In this document: positions 8,616 to 16,738 of the stretch, piece by piece
How the letters are laid out: each line of letters starts with the position of its first letter
How positions within the stretch are numbered: the first letter of the stretch is position 1
Assembly: GCF_003967555.1 (NCBI RefSeq)
Contig: NZ_BIFS01000001.1
Coordinates: forward strand, 1,364,001-1,428,000
Length of the DNA: 64,000 nt
Direction of reading: 5' to 3'
From: Dictyobacter kobayashii
Lineage (GTDB): Bacteria; Chloroflexota; Ktedonobacteria; Ktedonobacterales; Ktedonobacteraceae
The notes under the pieces: generated by a model
The model's database searches: none
Told to the model about the DNA's origin: nothing
The model's input: only the letters and a program-made list of their open reading frames with translations
Position numbers and translations under genes: made by a program

Positions 8616-10076
8616 CTAATGCTTTTTAGCTAGAGCTCCTTTATCATCATAACTCATTGTCCAGATTGCGTGGGTATGTGGAATAGGGGAAGCGGACTCA
8701 GCTGCTTGCTCCTGATTGCTTTCAAACAAGGGCAATGTCACAAAAATTGCCCGCCTGTCTTCGGGAAAGTTCTGAATTTCCAGGTGCCCATCGTGGCGCT
8801 CCACAATTTTGCGCGCGATATAAAAATCGCTTCCCAATGAATGTGTGCCTTGATCTCTCAAGGTGAGGATAGCTTCTTTTCCAATCTGCTGCAACGTCAT
8901 GGTGGTGAGGCATTCAATGTGCTCTGAGGCCTGCGTGTTATTAATTAACATCCTCAAAACCCGGCGCAACTGCTCCTCATCGACCTCTACTTCGAGTGGT
9001 CCCGCCACTCCCTCGAAATCTAACTTTATCCCAGTGCCAGCGGCCTCTTCTTCCAGGATACGCTGGCAAAGTTGAGCCAGATCACAGCGCTGCCGATGCA
9101 GAATGAAGCGCTGAGTCTCAATATCTGAGGTGCTGAGCAGTTCCTGCACTAACGTCTCTGTACGCTCAATCGATTCCTCGATATTCCCAAAACTCCTGGT
9201 TACAATCTCCGAAAGCTCGCTATTCTCCAATTTTTGACGCAGCAGTTGGGTCAAGCTTTTCAGACGCGTAATTGGTTCTTTGAGCTCTTGCGACACCAGG
9301 CTAACAACCTTATCTTTGGTGGTGTGCGCTTCGGCCAGTTCTTCTGTACGCTGCTGCACCAGGCGTTCGAGGGAACGCGCGTAAAGCTCTAAGGCCTGCT
9401 GCTGTTCCTGCACCTGCCGCCGTAACTGGCAGGTCTGGATAGCACGCAGCAAGGCAGCCACAAAATTATCGCGCTCAATCGGCTTCTGAATGTAATCATA
9501 AGCGCCACCACGCAATGCCTGAATAGCCAGATTATGCTCTCCATGGCCTGTAATCAGGATCGTTGGTGTCTCTGGCTGGCATTCGTGGATCTTTGATAAT
9601 AACGATAATCCATCCATATCTGGCATCTTAATATCGCTGACAACAGCATCATAGCGCTTTTCCTGTAACAGACGCAGCGCGGCCTGCGCCGACTGGGCAG
9701 TAACAACGTGTACCTGCGGGATGCGCAATGAAATGGTTTTGGGCAATGCACTCAATAACGCCGGATCATCGTCTACAATTAAAATGCTGGGTTCCGGTTG
9801 TTGAGAAGCAGGCTGCAACGCTAATTGCTGTGAAAAACGAAAATCACAGGAGCGCGCAAATAAGCCGGCATGTAATCGTATACCAACCTGATCCAGCGTT
9901 ACCAGATACCAGCCAGCCGAATCAATCGCCACCTGACCTGGTATCCAGGAACCAAAGACACGGATCTCTATATTTTCACCGCTCGATAGCTCATGGCCAT
10001 CCAAAAGCAGAAAGTTTCGTTCTTCATCAAATTGTAATGTGCCCGTCATCTCGTGAGTATTCTTATCGTCCATCAT
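8616..10076 (-). CDS. DUF5348-like, receiver and histidine-kinase-like hybrid protein lacking the phospho-acceptor His
   Basis: About 486 residues from the double ATG at 10076. Order: a small N-terminal domain resembling DUF5348 (residues 12-75, IRVFGSWIPGQVA, GWYLVTL); a receiver domain (about 96-215) with D102-D104 and phospho-acceptor D148 in VVSDIKMPDMDG; a coiled coil (about 215-258); then a HisKA/HATPase_c-like region. The H-box reads SQELKEP at 262-268, with Gln263 where the phosphorylated His should be. The G1 region is reduced to LRDQG. The protein is therefore probably a phosphorylation-controlled scaffold or pseudokinase. No partner is adjacent. Confidence 0.75.
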   Translation of the reverse strand: MMDDKNTHEMTGTLQFDEERNFLLLDGHELSSGENIEIRVFGSWIPGQVAIDSAGWYLVTLDQVGIRLHAGLFARSCDFRFSQQLALQPASQQPEPSILIVDDDPALLSALPKTISLRIPQVHVVTAQSAQAALRLLQEKRYDAVVSDIKMPDMDGLSLLSKIHECQPETPTILITGHGEHNLAIQALRGGAYDYIQKPIERDNFVAALLRAIQTCQLRRQVQEQQQALELYARSLERLVQQRTEELAEAHTTKDKVVSLVSQELKEPITRLKSLTQLLRQKLENSELSEIVTRSFGNIEESIERTETLVQELLSTSDIETQRFILHRQRCDLAQLCQRILEEEAAGTGIKLDFEGVAGPLEVEVDEEQLRRVLRMLINNTQASEHIECLTTMTLQQIGKEAILTLRDQGTHSLGSDFYIARKIVERHDGHLEIQNFPEDRRAIFVTLPLFESNQEQAAESASPIPHTHAIWTMSYDDKGALAKKH

Positions 10077-10424
10077 TCTCGTTATCCACTTTTTTGTGTA
10101 GCACGAATAAGGGGGCAATTCAGTTTCATCCCCATCACATTCTCTATAGCCAGGAGTACTGCATATAACACGTAAGAAAATGTGCCAATATATTCTTGAA
10201 CACAATATCATTATCTTTTTATCAATAGCAATCTAATCAGAAAAGTAGCCTACAAGGGTGTAGAACCATAGTACCCTGTGTGCAATAATTCTTTTCCCGA
10301 AAGCCATATTACACTTCTCCTATTTTGTGATGTATTCTTTTATTATAGGCTTATTCAATCGTTTCCTAGCATAGAGCCAGAGTTCAGTCAAGCCACGCAC
10401 CTGGATCAAAGGAGACAACAGGGG
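10077..10424 (+). other. Intergenic region without a supported gene
   Basis: AT-rich spacer between two divergent genes, so it should hold both promoters. A frame runs through it from 10278 into the MalK-like gene, but those 49 codons lack family similarity and a ribosome binding site. I see no convincing promoter pair, repeat or RNA here. Confidence 0.4.
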
Positions 10425-11543
10425 ATGAATACGCTGGACGTAAAAGATGTGGTCAAATACTTTGGAGAGACAATCGCGCTCAATCATGCCAGCTTTACCT
10501 TGACCAATGATGATTTTCTGGTACTGGCGGGTCCTTCCAATAGCGGTAAAACAACACTATTGCGCCTGCTAAGTGGACTTGAGCAACCAGAGTCAGGCCA
10601 AATCATACTCAATGGCGTAAATATTACGCCAGATTCGCCAGCCACACGCAAGGTAGCGTTGGTAACACAAAAATATGGGCTGGCCGCTCAGATGAGTGTC
10701 TATGATAATATCGCTCAAACGCTCCGCTTTCGGCGATTGAGTAAAAAAAATATCTACCAGCAAGTGCAAAGCGCATTAGAGCTACTGGAGCTTCAGCATA
10801 TACAAAAAACCCCGCTACGGCATCTTTCAGGTGGAGAGATACAACGTGTGGCGATTGGAAAGGCGATGGTCAAGGATGCTGATCTCTATCTTTTTGATGA
10901 GCCAATCATTCAACTTGATCCACATACACGTCATCGCGTACACCAGGCGATACAAATGGTACATCGCCTTAAATTAGCGATCAGTATTTATGCTACCCAG
11001 AATCCAACCGCTGCCCTGACGATCGCAACACGCCTGGCTATTATCCATCAAGGTCAAATTCAGCAGATCGGAACGCCGCACGAGCTTCTGCACAGGCCAG
11101 CCAATCTCTTTATCGCGCACTACTTAAATCAACCATTGAACCAGCTTACGGCCTCACTGCAAGCCACCGAAACAGGCTATGTAGTTCAAGCAGATGGCTT
11201 AAGCTTTACGTTATCTACTGCCTGGCACATGACATTAGCCCCCCTTCATAAACATGCGATTGTGACGCTGGGTATACGGCCTAATGCCATCCACTTTGCC
11301 TGGGCATTCTCGTCAATAGATGTCAGTACATACATTCAGCTTCAAGCGCATGTCCTGCGCATCGAGCTCTTAATGGGAAAATGGACACTACAACTCAGTA
11401 TTGGTCAACAGACGACCCTCGTCGCCGAACTTAAAGATATCAACCATCCATCTCTATTGCCAGGAAAATCGCTGAACCTTGCGATCAATCCAGACGATAT
11501 CTATCTCTTTCATCCCATAACCGAAACACTATTGCAACCATAA
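10425..11543 (+). CDS. ABC transporter ATPase, MalK/UgpC-like, orphan
   Basis: About 372 residues from the ATG at 10425, preceded by AAAGGAG at 10409. Walker A PSNSGKTT, signature LSGGEIQRVAIGKAM and Walker B LYLFDEPIIQLDP are present; the D-loop is unusual (IIQLDP instead of SNLDA). The C-terminal third is a TOBE-type regulatory region like that of sugar-import ATPases. Such MalK-like ATPases often serve several importers; no permease or binding-protein gene is nearby, so the substrate is open. Confidence 0.82.
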   Translation: MNTLDVKDVVKYFGETIALNHASFTLTNDDFLVLAGPSNSGKTTLLRLLSGLEQPESGQIILNGVNITPDSPATRKVALVTQKYGLAAQMSVYDNIAQTLRFRRLSKKNIYQQVQSALELLELQHIQKTPLRHLSGGEIQRVAIGKAMVKDADLYLFDEPIIQLDPHTRHRVHQAIQMVHRLKLAISIYATQNPTAALTIATRLAIIHQGQIQQIGTPHELLHRPANLFIAHYLNQPLNQLTASLQATETGYVVQADGLSFTLSTAWHMTLAPLHKHAIVTLGIRPNAIHFAWAFSSIDVSTYIQLQAHVLRIELLMGKWTLQLSIGQQTTLVAELKDINHPSLLPGKSLNLAINPDDIYLFHPITETLLQP

Positions 11544-11679
11544 TCCTGATCACACGCCACCTCAAATTCACACGGCTGCGCAGCATGCTGGAAAAGCCTG
11601 TAGCAACGCTGCCTGAACGTGGCTAGCTTTGAACGGTATCTTATACAAAAGGTAGAGGATCGTTTGATGGCAACCACTA

Positions 11680-11847
11680 TTACTCTTCAGTCTGATTAGA
11701 TAGTGTCCGAAGATACATAATAAGGGAGACAAAGCCACAAATATCTATCAGTGCACTCAGACCACCATAACCAGTAAATAATGTCAATAAACCAAATAAG
11801 AAGCAGACGATGCCTAGCATCGCCCATTTACTATCAGGGTTTTGCAT
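11680..11847 (-). CDS. Small two-helix membrane protein
   Basis: 55 residues starting MQNPDSKWAMLG. Two hydrophobic stretches (residues 10-27 and 31-46) are joined by TGYGG, and the tail is polar (NQTEE). The ATG at 11847 is preceded by purine-rich AAAGGGGAAAAAGGG, a good binding site. The frame is short but uses ordinary codons throughout. It is the only plausible gene in the 550-bp gap between the MalK-like ATPase and the 130-residue repeat protein. Function unknown. Confidence 0.5.
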   Translation of the reverse strand: MQNPDSKWAMLGIVCFLFGLLTLFTGYGGLSALIDICGFVSLIMYLRTLSNQTEE

Positions 11848-12097
11848 CCCTTTTTCCCCTTTGAATAGGACGAAACATTTTATACTCTATTATTCTATGC
11901 ACATAGTAGAAACATTCCACAAGAGCGTACTTATTTCAAAATATGTTATTTAATGGGCTTTTGAGCAATGAGGGAACTGGCAGGAGGCACATGGTCAGGA
12001 GAAACCTTTATTCGTTTTTTTCGTGTTAACAATTGTTAGCCTCTGTATGACAAAAATCTTATCCATCCTTTTAGCATAAAACCTTCAACGAAAAGAG

Positions 12098-12490
12098 ATG
12101 ACAACCATGACACAGCAGGATAAGCAACCCGAAAAACCGTCCAAGCCACCTATTATCGGGTCCTATGATATTGAGGCTGACGTTGATCTTGGAGATAGTC
12201 TCGCGCAAGAATTTGGTAAGTATTCTGCCCGAAAAGCTAGCCTTGACCCGGAAAAAATCAAGCAAGAGATCCGACGAATGCACGCAGAACGGCAAGCTGT
12301 TATGGGCAGCAAGGATATTGAAGCAGACACAGACCTGGGCTCCGGAGATATCGCGGAGGAGTTTGGTAGGTATTCTGAGCGGAAATTAAAAGAGGCCATG
12401 AAAGCGGCCGAACAAGAGGACAAAGTAATAAGCACCGACTTAGAAGAAGATCAGACGCGTACAGATATCAATGTGGGGACTGAGGAATAG
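12098..12490 (+). CDS. Small acidic protein with an internal duplication
   Basis: 130 residues, highly charged, with no hydrophobic segment. Two copies of a motif of about 26 residues lie at 21-46 (GSYDIEADVDLGDSLAQEFG) and 70-96 (GSKDIEADTDLGSGDIAEEF), each ending KYSARK or RYSERK. They are separated by a helical Lys/Glu/Arg linker. Translation may start at 12098 or, with better spacing to AAAGAG, at 12107. The unit resembles no domain I know; two equal units suggest a two-site binding protein. A strong terminator follows two nt after the stop. Confidence 0.65.
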   Translation: MTTMTQQDKQPEKPSKPPIIGSYDIEADVDLGDSLAQEFGKYSARKASLDPEKIKQEIRRMHAERQAVMGSKDIEADTDLGSGDIAEEFGRYSERKLKEAMKAAEQEDKVISTDLEEDQTRTDINVGTEE

Positions 12491-12492
12491 AT

Positions 12493-12543
12493 AAAAAAGC
12501 GTATCCTGGTTCGTTTGTAAAATGAACCAGGATACGCTTTTTT
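12493..12543. terminator. Bidirectional intrinsic terminator
   Basis: Perfect 20-bp inverted repeat (12493-12512 with 12524-12543), loop of 11 nt, A6 on one side and T6 on the other. It sits between the convergent 130-residue gene and the MDR dehydrogenase and can end transcripts from both. Confidence 0.9.
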
Positions 12544-12568
12544 ATCTATGATTGCTCGTCGTTTTAGT

Positions 12569-13579
12569 TTAACCCTGGTAGTTCACAACAACTTTACCAA
12601 AATGAACTCCCGATTTAAGGTACTGATAAGCTTCATTCATAGCGGAAAAAGGGAAGACTTTATCAATTACAGGTTTAACCTGGTGTTGAGTAAAAGCGAG
12701 ATTCATTTCCTCAAACATCTCACAACTCCCCACATAGATACCTTCAATCCGCAATTTCTTGCGGGCTGCAATTGACTGATCCGCTGTACCATGCTCGCCA
12801 GTTAACAACCCAATCAAACTAATGTGTCCACCTTCTCGAACTGCCTCGAGTGACTGTGGCAGTGTGCCTGCTCCACCAACCTCTACGACATGATCGGCAC
12901 CCTGTCCATTGGTTATTTCCAGGACACGTTCAGCCCAATGGGGCGTCGTTTTATAATTGATTGTATAATCTGCACCCAATTGTCTGGCTCGCGCAAGCTT
13001 TTCATCGCTATGTGAAGTAATAATCACCCTGGCCCCAAATATTTTTGCAATCTGTAGTGCAAAAATCGATACGCCACCGGTCCCCAGGGCCAGCACAGTT
13101 TCACCCTGCCTCAGTTTCCCATGGATTACCAGGCTACTCCAGGCGGTCACAGCGGCACAGGGCAAAGTTGCTGCCTCTTCATAGGACAAATAATCAGGTA
13201 TGGCCAGCACACCATCCGCTGGCAGCGCAATATACTCGCTTGCCATACCATTGACCGTGCCACCCCCTAATGCAGATGCTAACGCCTCGCTGGTAGGCTC
13301 GCCCGCCACCCAGCGTGGAAAGAAATCAGGCACAACGCGATCTCCGACCTTGAACTTGCGCACCCCATCACCAACAGCCACTACTTCGCCCGCCCCATCG
13401 GACAGAGGAACCAAAGGTCGCACCTGCGCATATTCTTGATAAATAAGTAGATCTCGATAATTTAGCGAAGCCGCGTGCACACGAATCAAGATCTCTCCGG
13501 GACCCGCCTGTGGTTGCTCACGCTCTACCTGCACAAGTTTATTGCCATCGGCATGCTGTTGTATCTCAAACGCTCTCAC
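12569..13579 (-). CDS. Zinc-dependent alcohol dehydrogenase-like / quinone oxidoreductase (MDR superfamily)
   Basis: 336 residues, medium-chain dehydrogenase/reductase fold: an N-terminal GroES-like catalytic domain (LSDGAGEVVAVGDGV) and a Rossmann domain with ALGTGGVSIFALQIA. The Cys/His ligands of the catalytic zinc of classical alcohol dehydrogenases are not obvious, so an NAD(P)H:quinone or enoyl-reductase role is more likely. The start is GTG with AAGGAG 10 nt upstream. It lies 21 nt after the HNH gene on the same strand. Confidence 0.82.
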   Translation of the reverse strand: MRAFEIQQHADGNKLVQVEREQPQAGPGEILIRVHAASLNYRDLLIYQEYAQVRPLVPLSDGAGEVVAVGDGVRKFKVGDRVVPDFFPRWVAGEPTSEALASALGGGTVNGMASEYIALPADGVLAIPDYLSYEEAATLPCAAVTAWSSLVIHGKLRQGETVLALGTGGVSIFALQIAKIFGARVIITSHSDEKLARARQLGADYTINYKTTPHWAERVLEITNGQGADHVVEVGGAGTLPQSLEAVREGGHISLIGLLTGEHGTADQSIAARKKLRIEGIYVGSCEMFEEMNLAFTQHQVKPVIDKVFPFSAMNEAYQYLKSGVHFGKVVVNYQG

Positions 13580-13600
13580 AGTATGAACTCCTTGCTCGTA

Positions 13601-14581
13601 TTATCCTCGAAAAATCCTATCTTGATGATAGCGAAGATACTCTATATCAGGTTTCCTGGCCTGTGAAGGTAATAACAACCGGGGTTGCACATTGCTTCCA
13701 AAATAGTGCTCTACCCCTGTGTCAGATAGCATGCTCTGTAGGAGTACCGATGCTCGGCGGATAGTGTACTCTTCATCAACGGTCAGATATCCCTGGTCAA
13801 AACCAGCATCATGGATCGGACAGGCGGCCAGACCATTGCGTACATCCATGCGCTCTACTGAAGCAGATACTGACCACGGCTTGATATGAGAGGCTCGCAG
13901 AAGTCCATTTCTTTCTCCCAGACCGCGCGGTTCAAAACCACAAAAGACACACGTTCGCCCACAATTGCTTAGTACATCCATAGCAAAGCGATGTTGTGTG
14001 AGCCTCACCCGCTGTTCAACCAGTTTCTCCGTCAGTTCATCGCCCAGACCATAATTGACTGCGACCTCCTTGACAAGATGCTGCTCGGTTTTGAGCAGAT
14101 AGCCACTACTTGCTGGCAGTTCCTCCTGGCCAAGCAGAAGTGTCTCCTCTGCTGTTTTTTCGACGAGAAGATCTAGAAAATCGGGTAAACGATTCTCATC
14201 AATTGAGAGTTGACGGGCAGTGAGCATTATCTCTTTATACAATGCATAATAAACGTATGGACTGGCTGACAGTTGCGCGAATAAACGTACCTCATCTTTG
14301 CCACTATTGGGGCGTGAACCATCCAGGTTCAACATTTTATTGGTTAAAGAACCCGGACTACGTTTAAAAAAGGCTGCGAGGGTATGCAAGGAGGCCGGGG
14401 CCAGGTGCATATTGCGTCCGCCGTAACGATGGGGATCTATAATGTAAAAGAGGCCATAGCACAACAAGACTTCCAGGAGATTAAATTTGACCTGTTTCTT
14501 GCCCGGTGCTGGGGTTTCCCGCCGCGTAATTTCTATTAATTGCTGCGCGATATCCTGCCGCGAAAGATCAACAACATCCAT
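13601..14581 (-). CDS. HNH endonuclease
   Basis: About 326 residues; the ATG at 14581 has AAGGA 8 nt upstream, better than the first ATG at 14590. The C-terminal third is an HNH nuclease domain: zinc pair CVFCG, the catalytic segment RASHIKPW, then NGLAACPIHDAGFDQG containing the N and second H. This arrangement is the one of restriction-like HNH enzymes. The N-terminal two thirds (a helical region with HRYGGRNMHLAPASL) probably recognises DNA. It is followed on the same strand by the dehydrogenase and preceded 182 nt upstream by the Mrr-like nuclease. Confidence 0.82.
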   Translation of the reverse strand: MDVVDLSRQDIAQQLIEITRRETPAPGKKQVKFNLLEVLLCYGLFYIIDPHRYGGRNMHLAPASLHTLAAFFKRSPGSLTNKMLNLDGSRPNSGKDEVRLFAQLSASPYVYYALYKEIMLTARQLSIDENRLPDFLDLLVEKTAEETLLLGQEELPASSGYLLKTEQHLVKEVAVNYGLGDELTEKLVEQRVRLTQHRFAMDVLSNCGRTCVFCGFEPRGLGERNGLLRASHIKPWSVSASVERMDVRNGLAACPIHDAGFDQGYLTVDEEYTIRRASVLLQSMLSDTGVEHYFGSNVQPRLLLPSQARKPDIEYLRYHQDRIFRG

Positions 14582-14763
14582 GCGAAACATCCTTGCTTTC
14601 TAGATCCCATTATTATGCTATAAAAAGCAATCGTAAACGCCGCTTGGACGCGGCTAGCTCCGCTGCCACTGGCTCAGCCATTCAACTTGAGCAGTGACAA
14701 GGAAACGGATGCGCCTGTCAGGCAGCTGCGCTCATACGATTGAATAGCATGCTATAAGAAATA

Positions 14764-15957
14764 TCAGCTGTCGCGGGAGACATAATAGCGCAGCTGCTCC
14801 TCAGCACGCTCTAGCACATCCATGACCTCATAGTGGAACAATTCTTGCCACAGGTGAGGCGCAATCTGCACGATGCCCTGCTCCTGATCATACTCCATAA
14901 AGTTTTTGATCAGAAAACGCTCAAGTGGATGGGTTACAATCAGCCGTTTGAGAGCTTGATCACTTACCTCCAGCGGTTGAACCATCAGCGAACTACTGCG
15001 CTCTAGAGGTTGACCTATCTCGACATAGTGTACATAGATATGGCGGAACTCGCGGACCAGATCATCAATCCGCACTTTGCCTTCGCGATCAACTAGCAGG
15101 AAGAAAGCTTTGAGCATGACGGGCTTGTATGATTTGGACAGGTTCTTGCTCCTGGCAAAATCAAGAAACTCTTGTTTCCAGGCCGCGCTCGACTCTGGTC
15201 GTTGCTCCAGATGAAGCATCCTTCTAATAGGCTCAATACGATCGCGCCTGAAATAGTGGCTACTCCGGCCACCAGACTGCTGCACCGCATCAGGCGTAAG
15301 AGTGCCATCATCTACCCAGCGCCGTAGCCGCGCCGGATCGACGCGCAGTGCATAACCCAGCGTGTTCAGCATAATCAGGTCTTCGCCAGGATTCAAATCA
15401 ATCGGTTGATCATTAGCCAGTTCCTTAACATGGGCCTGGTAAGAGGCAGTGGATTCGTTGATATGATCCGACCACAGACTTTTCATGCGTTCAAAGGCGG
15501 CAAAATAGTCTCCATCAACATCCAATTTCTCTGCATTATGCGGCGAAGTTATGACACCAAGCCTGTGCTCAAGCATTAGCGCGACGATCTGCTCCCCGTT
15601 TAAAGTGAGCACATGTGGCACCGATATAGTCGCCTTCTGCAAGGCCGACGGCGAGTAGTTAGCGGTCGTTACAAATAAACCCTCAGAAAAATGGCCCGAC
15701 AAGGCTCCTACAAAACGATCGATATCTGGCCGCTGCACATTATTGCGATAGCGTTTCACTTGTACACCGATCGGAAGCTGAAAACGTCCGGCCATTAAAG
15801 TGCCACGTGCATCGATGCCACCATCCCCAACGTAGCGCGTAACAGAAATATTTTCAAGGCCAGCATAGGTCAAAAAATCGCCCGCAAAGAATTCGAAGCT
15901 GCGCGCAGACATGGCAAGCAGCTTTGATCTCAGCTCGCGCTTGATATCCGGGTGCAC
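14764..15957 (-). CDS. Mrr-type restriction endonuclease-like protein
   Basis: 397 residues. The N-terminal 110 residues form a restriction-endonuclease fold of the Mrr_cat type: FEFFAGDFLTYAGLENI, catalytic D49 in GDGGIDARG and the QxK pair in VQVKRY (residues 66-68). A helix-turn-helix-like motif sits near residues 205-250 (TLGYALRVDPARLRRWV), followed by a long helical C-terminal region. Mrr enzymes cut modified DNA. Here, unlike classical Mrr, the nuclease domain is N-terminal. The start is GTG without an obvious binding site, so the true start may be inside (Met16). It is probably part of a defence pair with the HNH gene. Confidence 0.8.
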   Translation of the reverse strand: MHPDIKRELRSKLLAMSARSFEFFAGDFLTYAGLENISVTRYVGDGGIDARGTLMAGRFQLPIGVQVKRYRNNVQRPDIDRFVGALSGHFSEGLFVTTANYSPSALQKATISVPHVLTLNGEQIVALMLEHRLGVITSPHNAEKLDVDGDYFAAFERMKSLWSDHINESTASYQAHVKELANDQPIDLNPGEDLIMLNTLGYALRVDPARLRRWVDDGTLTPDAVQQSGGRSSHYFRRDRIEPIRRMLHLEQRPESSAAWKQEFLDFARSKNLSKSYKPVMLKAFFLLVDREGKVRIDDLVREFRHIYVHYVEIGQPLERSSSLMVQPLEVSDQALKRLIVTHPLERFLIKNFMEYDQEQGIVQIAPHLWQELFHYEVMDVLERAEEQLRYYVSRDS

Positions 15958-16213
15958 AGGCGGTGTCAGATGGGGAGCATAGCACTCCTTTTTATGCGCC
16001 AGTAATAAGCTTTTATAGGTATGCGTTAATAATATACTACATCATCAATTTAATGCACTTTTTGCCTTGTTGTCAATAGTGAGAATGACATCTACTGCGT
16101 TTTTTATTCCTATCCCCCTTCTCTTGTTCCCCTGCCCCGAGCCAAAAACTATTATTAAAATAATAGCCTGTTAAACCCATATAAGAACAAAAAAACTTAT
16201 TATAAATATTCGT

Positions 16214-16259
16214 CATGGAAATGCATAGCAGGGCCGCAAAAGGTGGAGACGCTAGCCGC
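16214..16259. repeat. Dispersed repeat A, copy 1 (truncated)
   Basis: 46 bp matching 25128-25171 with one extra A; key parts are ATGCATAGCAGGGCCGC at the left and GACGCTAGCCGC at the right. This copy lacks the 11-bp inverted arms that copy 2 (25078-25124) and copy 3 (63897-63947) have. It marks the left flank of the NACHT locus exactly as copy 2 marks the left flank of the TIR locus. The rest of 15958-16306 shows nothing coding. Confidence 0.8.
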
Positions 16260-16306
16260 GAGACCATCTTGGCATCTGCGCCTTTCCTTTTAAATTTGCT
16301 TTCGCA

Positions 16307-16483
16307 TCATAACACACAAAAAACCTGAATTGCGCTTGTCATCAGGCAAGCAACAAACAGCACATACAAGAGAGGATTATTGTTCAGGTATATAGCCATG
16401 TAGAGAACACATGCAGCAATTACCAAGAAGAAAAAAGCCGAAAAGGCCAAGAAGTAGATTGCAACTTTCATCCTTGTTTTCAT
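16307..16483 (-). CDS. Small two-helix membrane protein
   Basis: About 58 residues from the ATG at 16483 (MKTRMKVAIYFLAFSAFFFL), with AAGGAAACG upstream. It is nearly all hydrophobic: helix 1 near residues 7-30, helix 2 near 36-55. It lies between repeat A and the terminator hairpin, the same place held by the unrelated but similarly sized membrane ORF at 25196-25417 in the TIR locus. An immunity or accessory role for the neighbouring effector is possible but only inferred from position. Confidence 0.55.
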   Translation of the reverse strand: MKTRMKVAIYFLAFSAFFFLVIAACVLYMAIYLNNNPLLYVLFVACLMTSAIQVFCVL

Positions 16484-16563
16484 AGTTTCGTTTCCTTCGT
16501 TTTTTACCTGCATCAGATTCTATACGTAGCATATCCATTTTCTGGATGTGGAGGTAGTAAAAA

Positions 16564-16604
16564 GCACCCCACGAAACCAGTAACACATGGGGTGCAAAAT
16601 ACCT
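16564..16604 (-). terminator. Repeat B copy 1: terminator hairpin of the NACHT gene
   Basis: GCACCCCA and TGGGGTGC arms enclose a loop of about 16 nt, followed on the minus strand by TTTTTA, so it can terminate the NACHT transcript. Apart from one base it is identical over 41 bp to 25499-25539 in the TIR locus, which makes it a shared flank and not an ordinary terminator. Confidence 0.8.
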
Positions 16605-16641
16605 GCTCTTGTTCTCTCTTTTCTTTCCTGGGGGTGAACTT

Positions 16642-16710
16642 ATGATGAGCTATGATGTGACCCTCGGGCGGTTCTGGCTGTCCTCTGAGTTCCCGGTCGC
16701 TGGTGAGTAG
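16642..16710 (+). pseudogene. Truncated copy of the small gene found intact at 26782
   Basis: 22 codons (MMSYDVTLGRFWLSSEFPVA) then TAG. The first 18 match the start of the gene at 26782 (MTTYDVALWRFWPSSEF) in both protein and DNA. In the TIR locus this gene sits on the far side of the effector; here it lies directly beside the terminator hairpin. An effector gene therefore appears to have been deleted between hairpin and gene start, and the rest of the gene is lost. Confidence 0.75.
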
Positions 16711-16738
16711 GCAATAAATACCTGTTTATGCGACCTCG

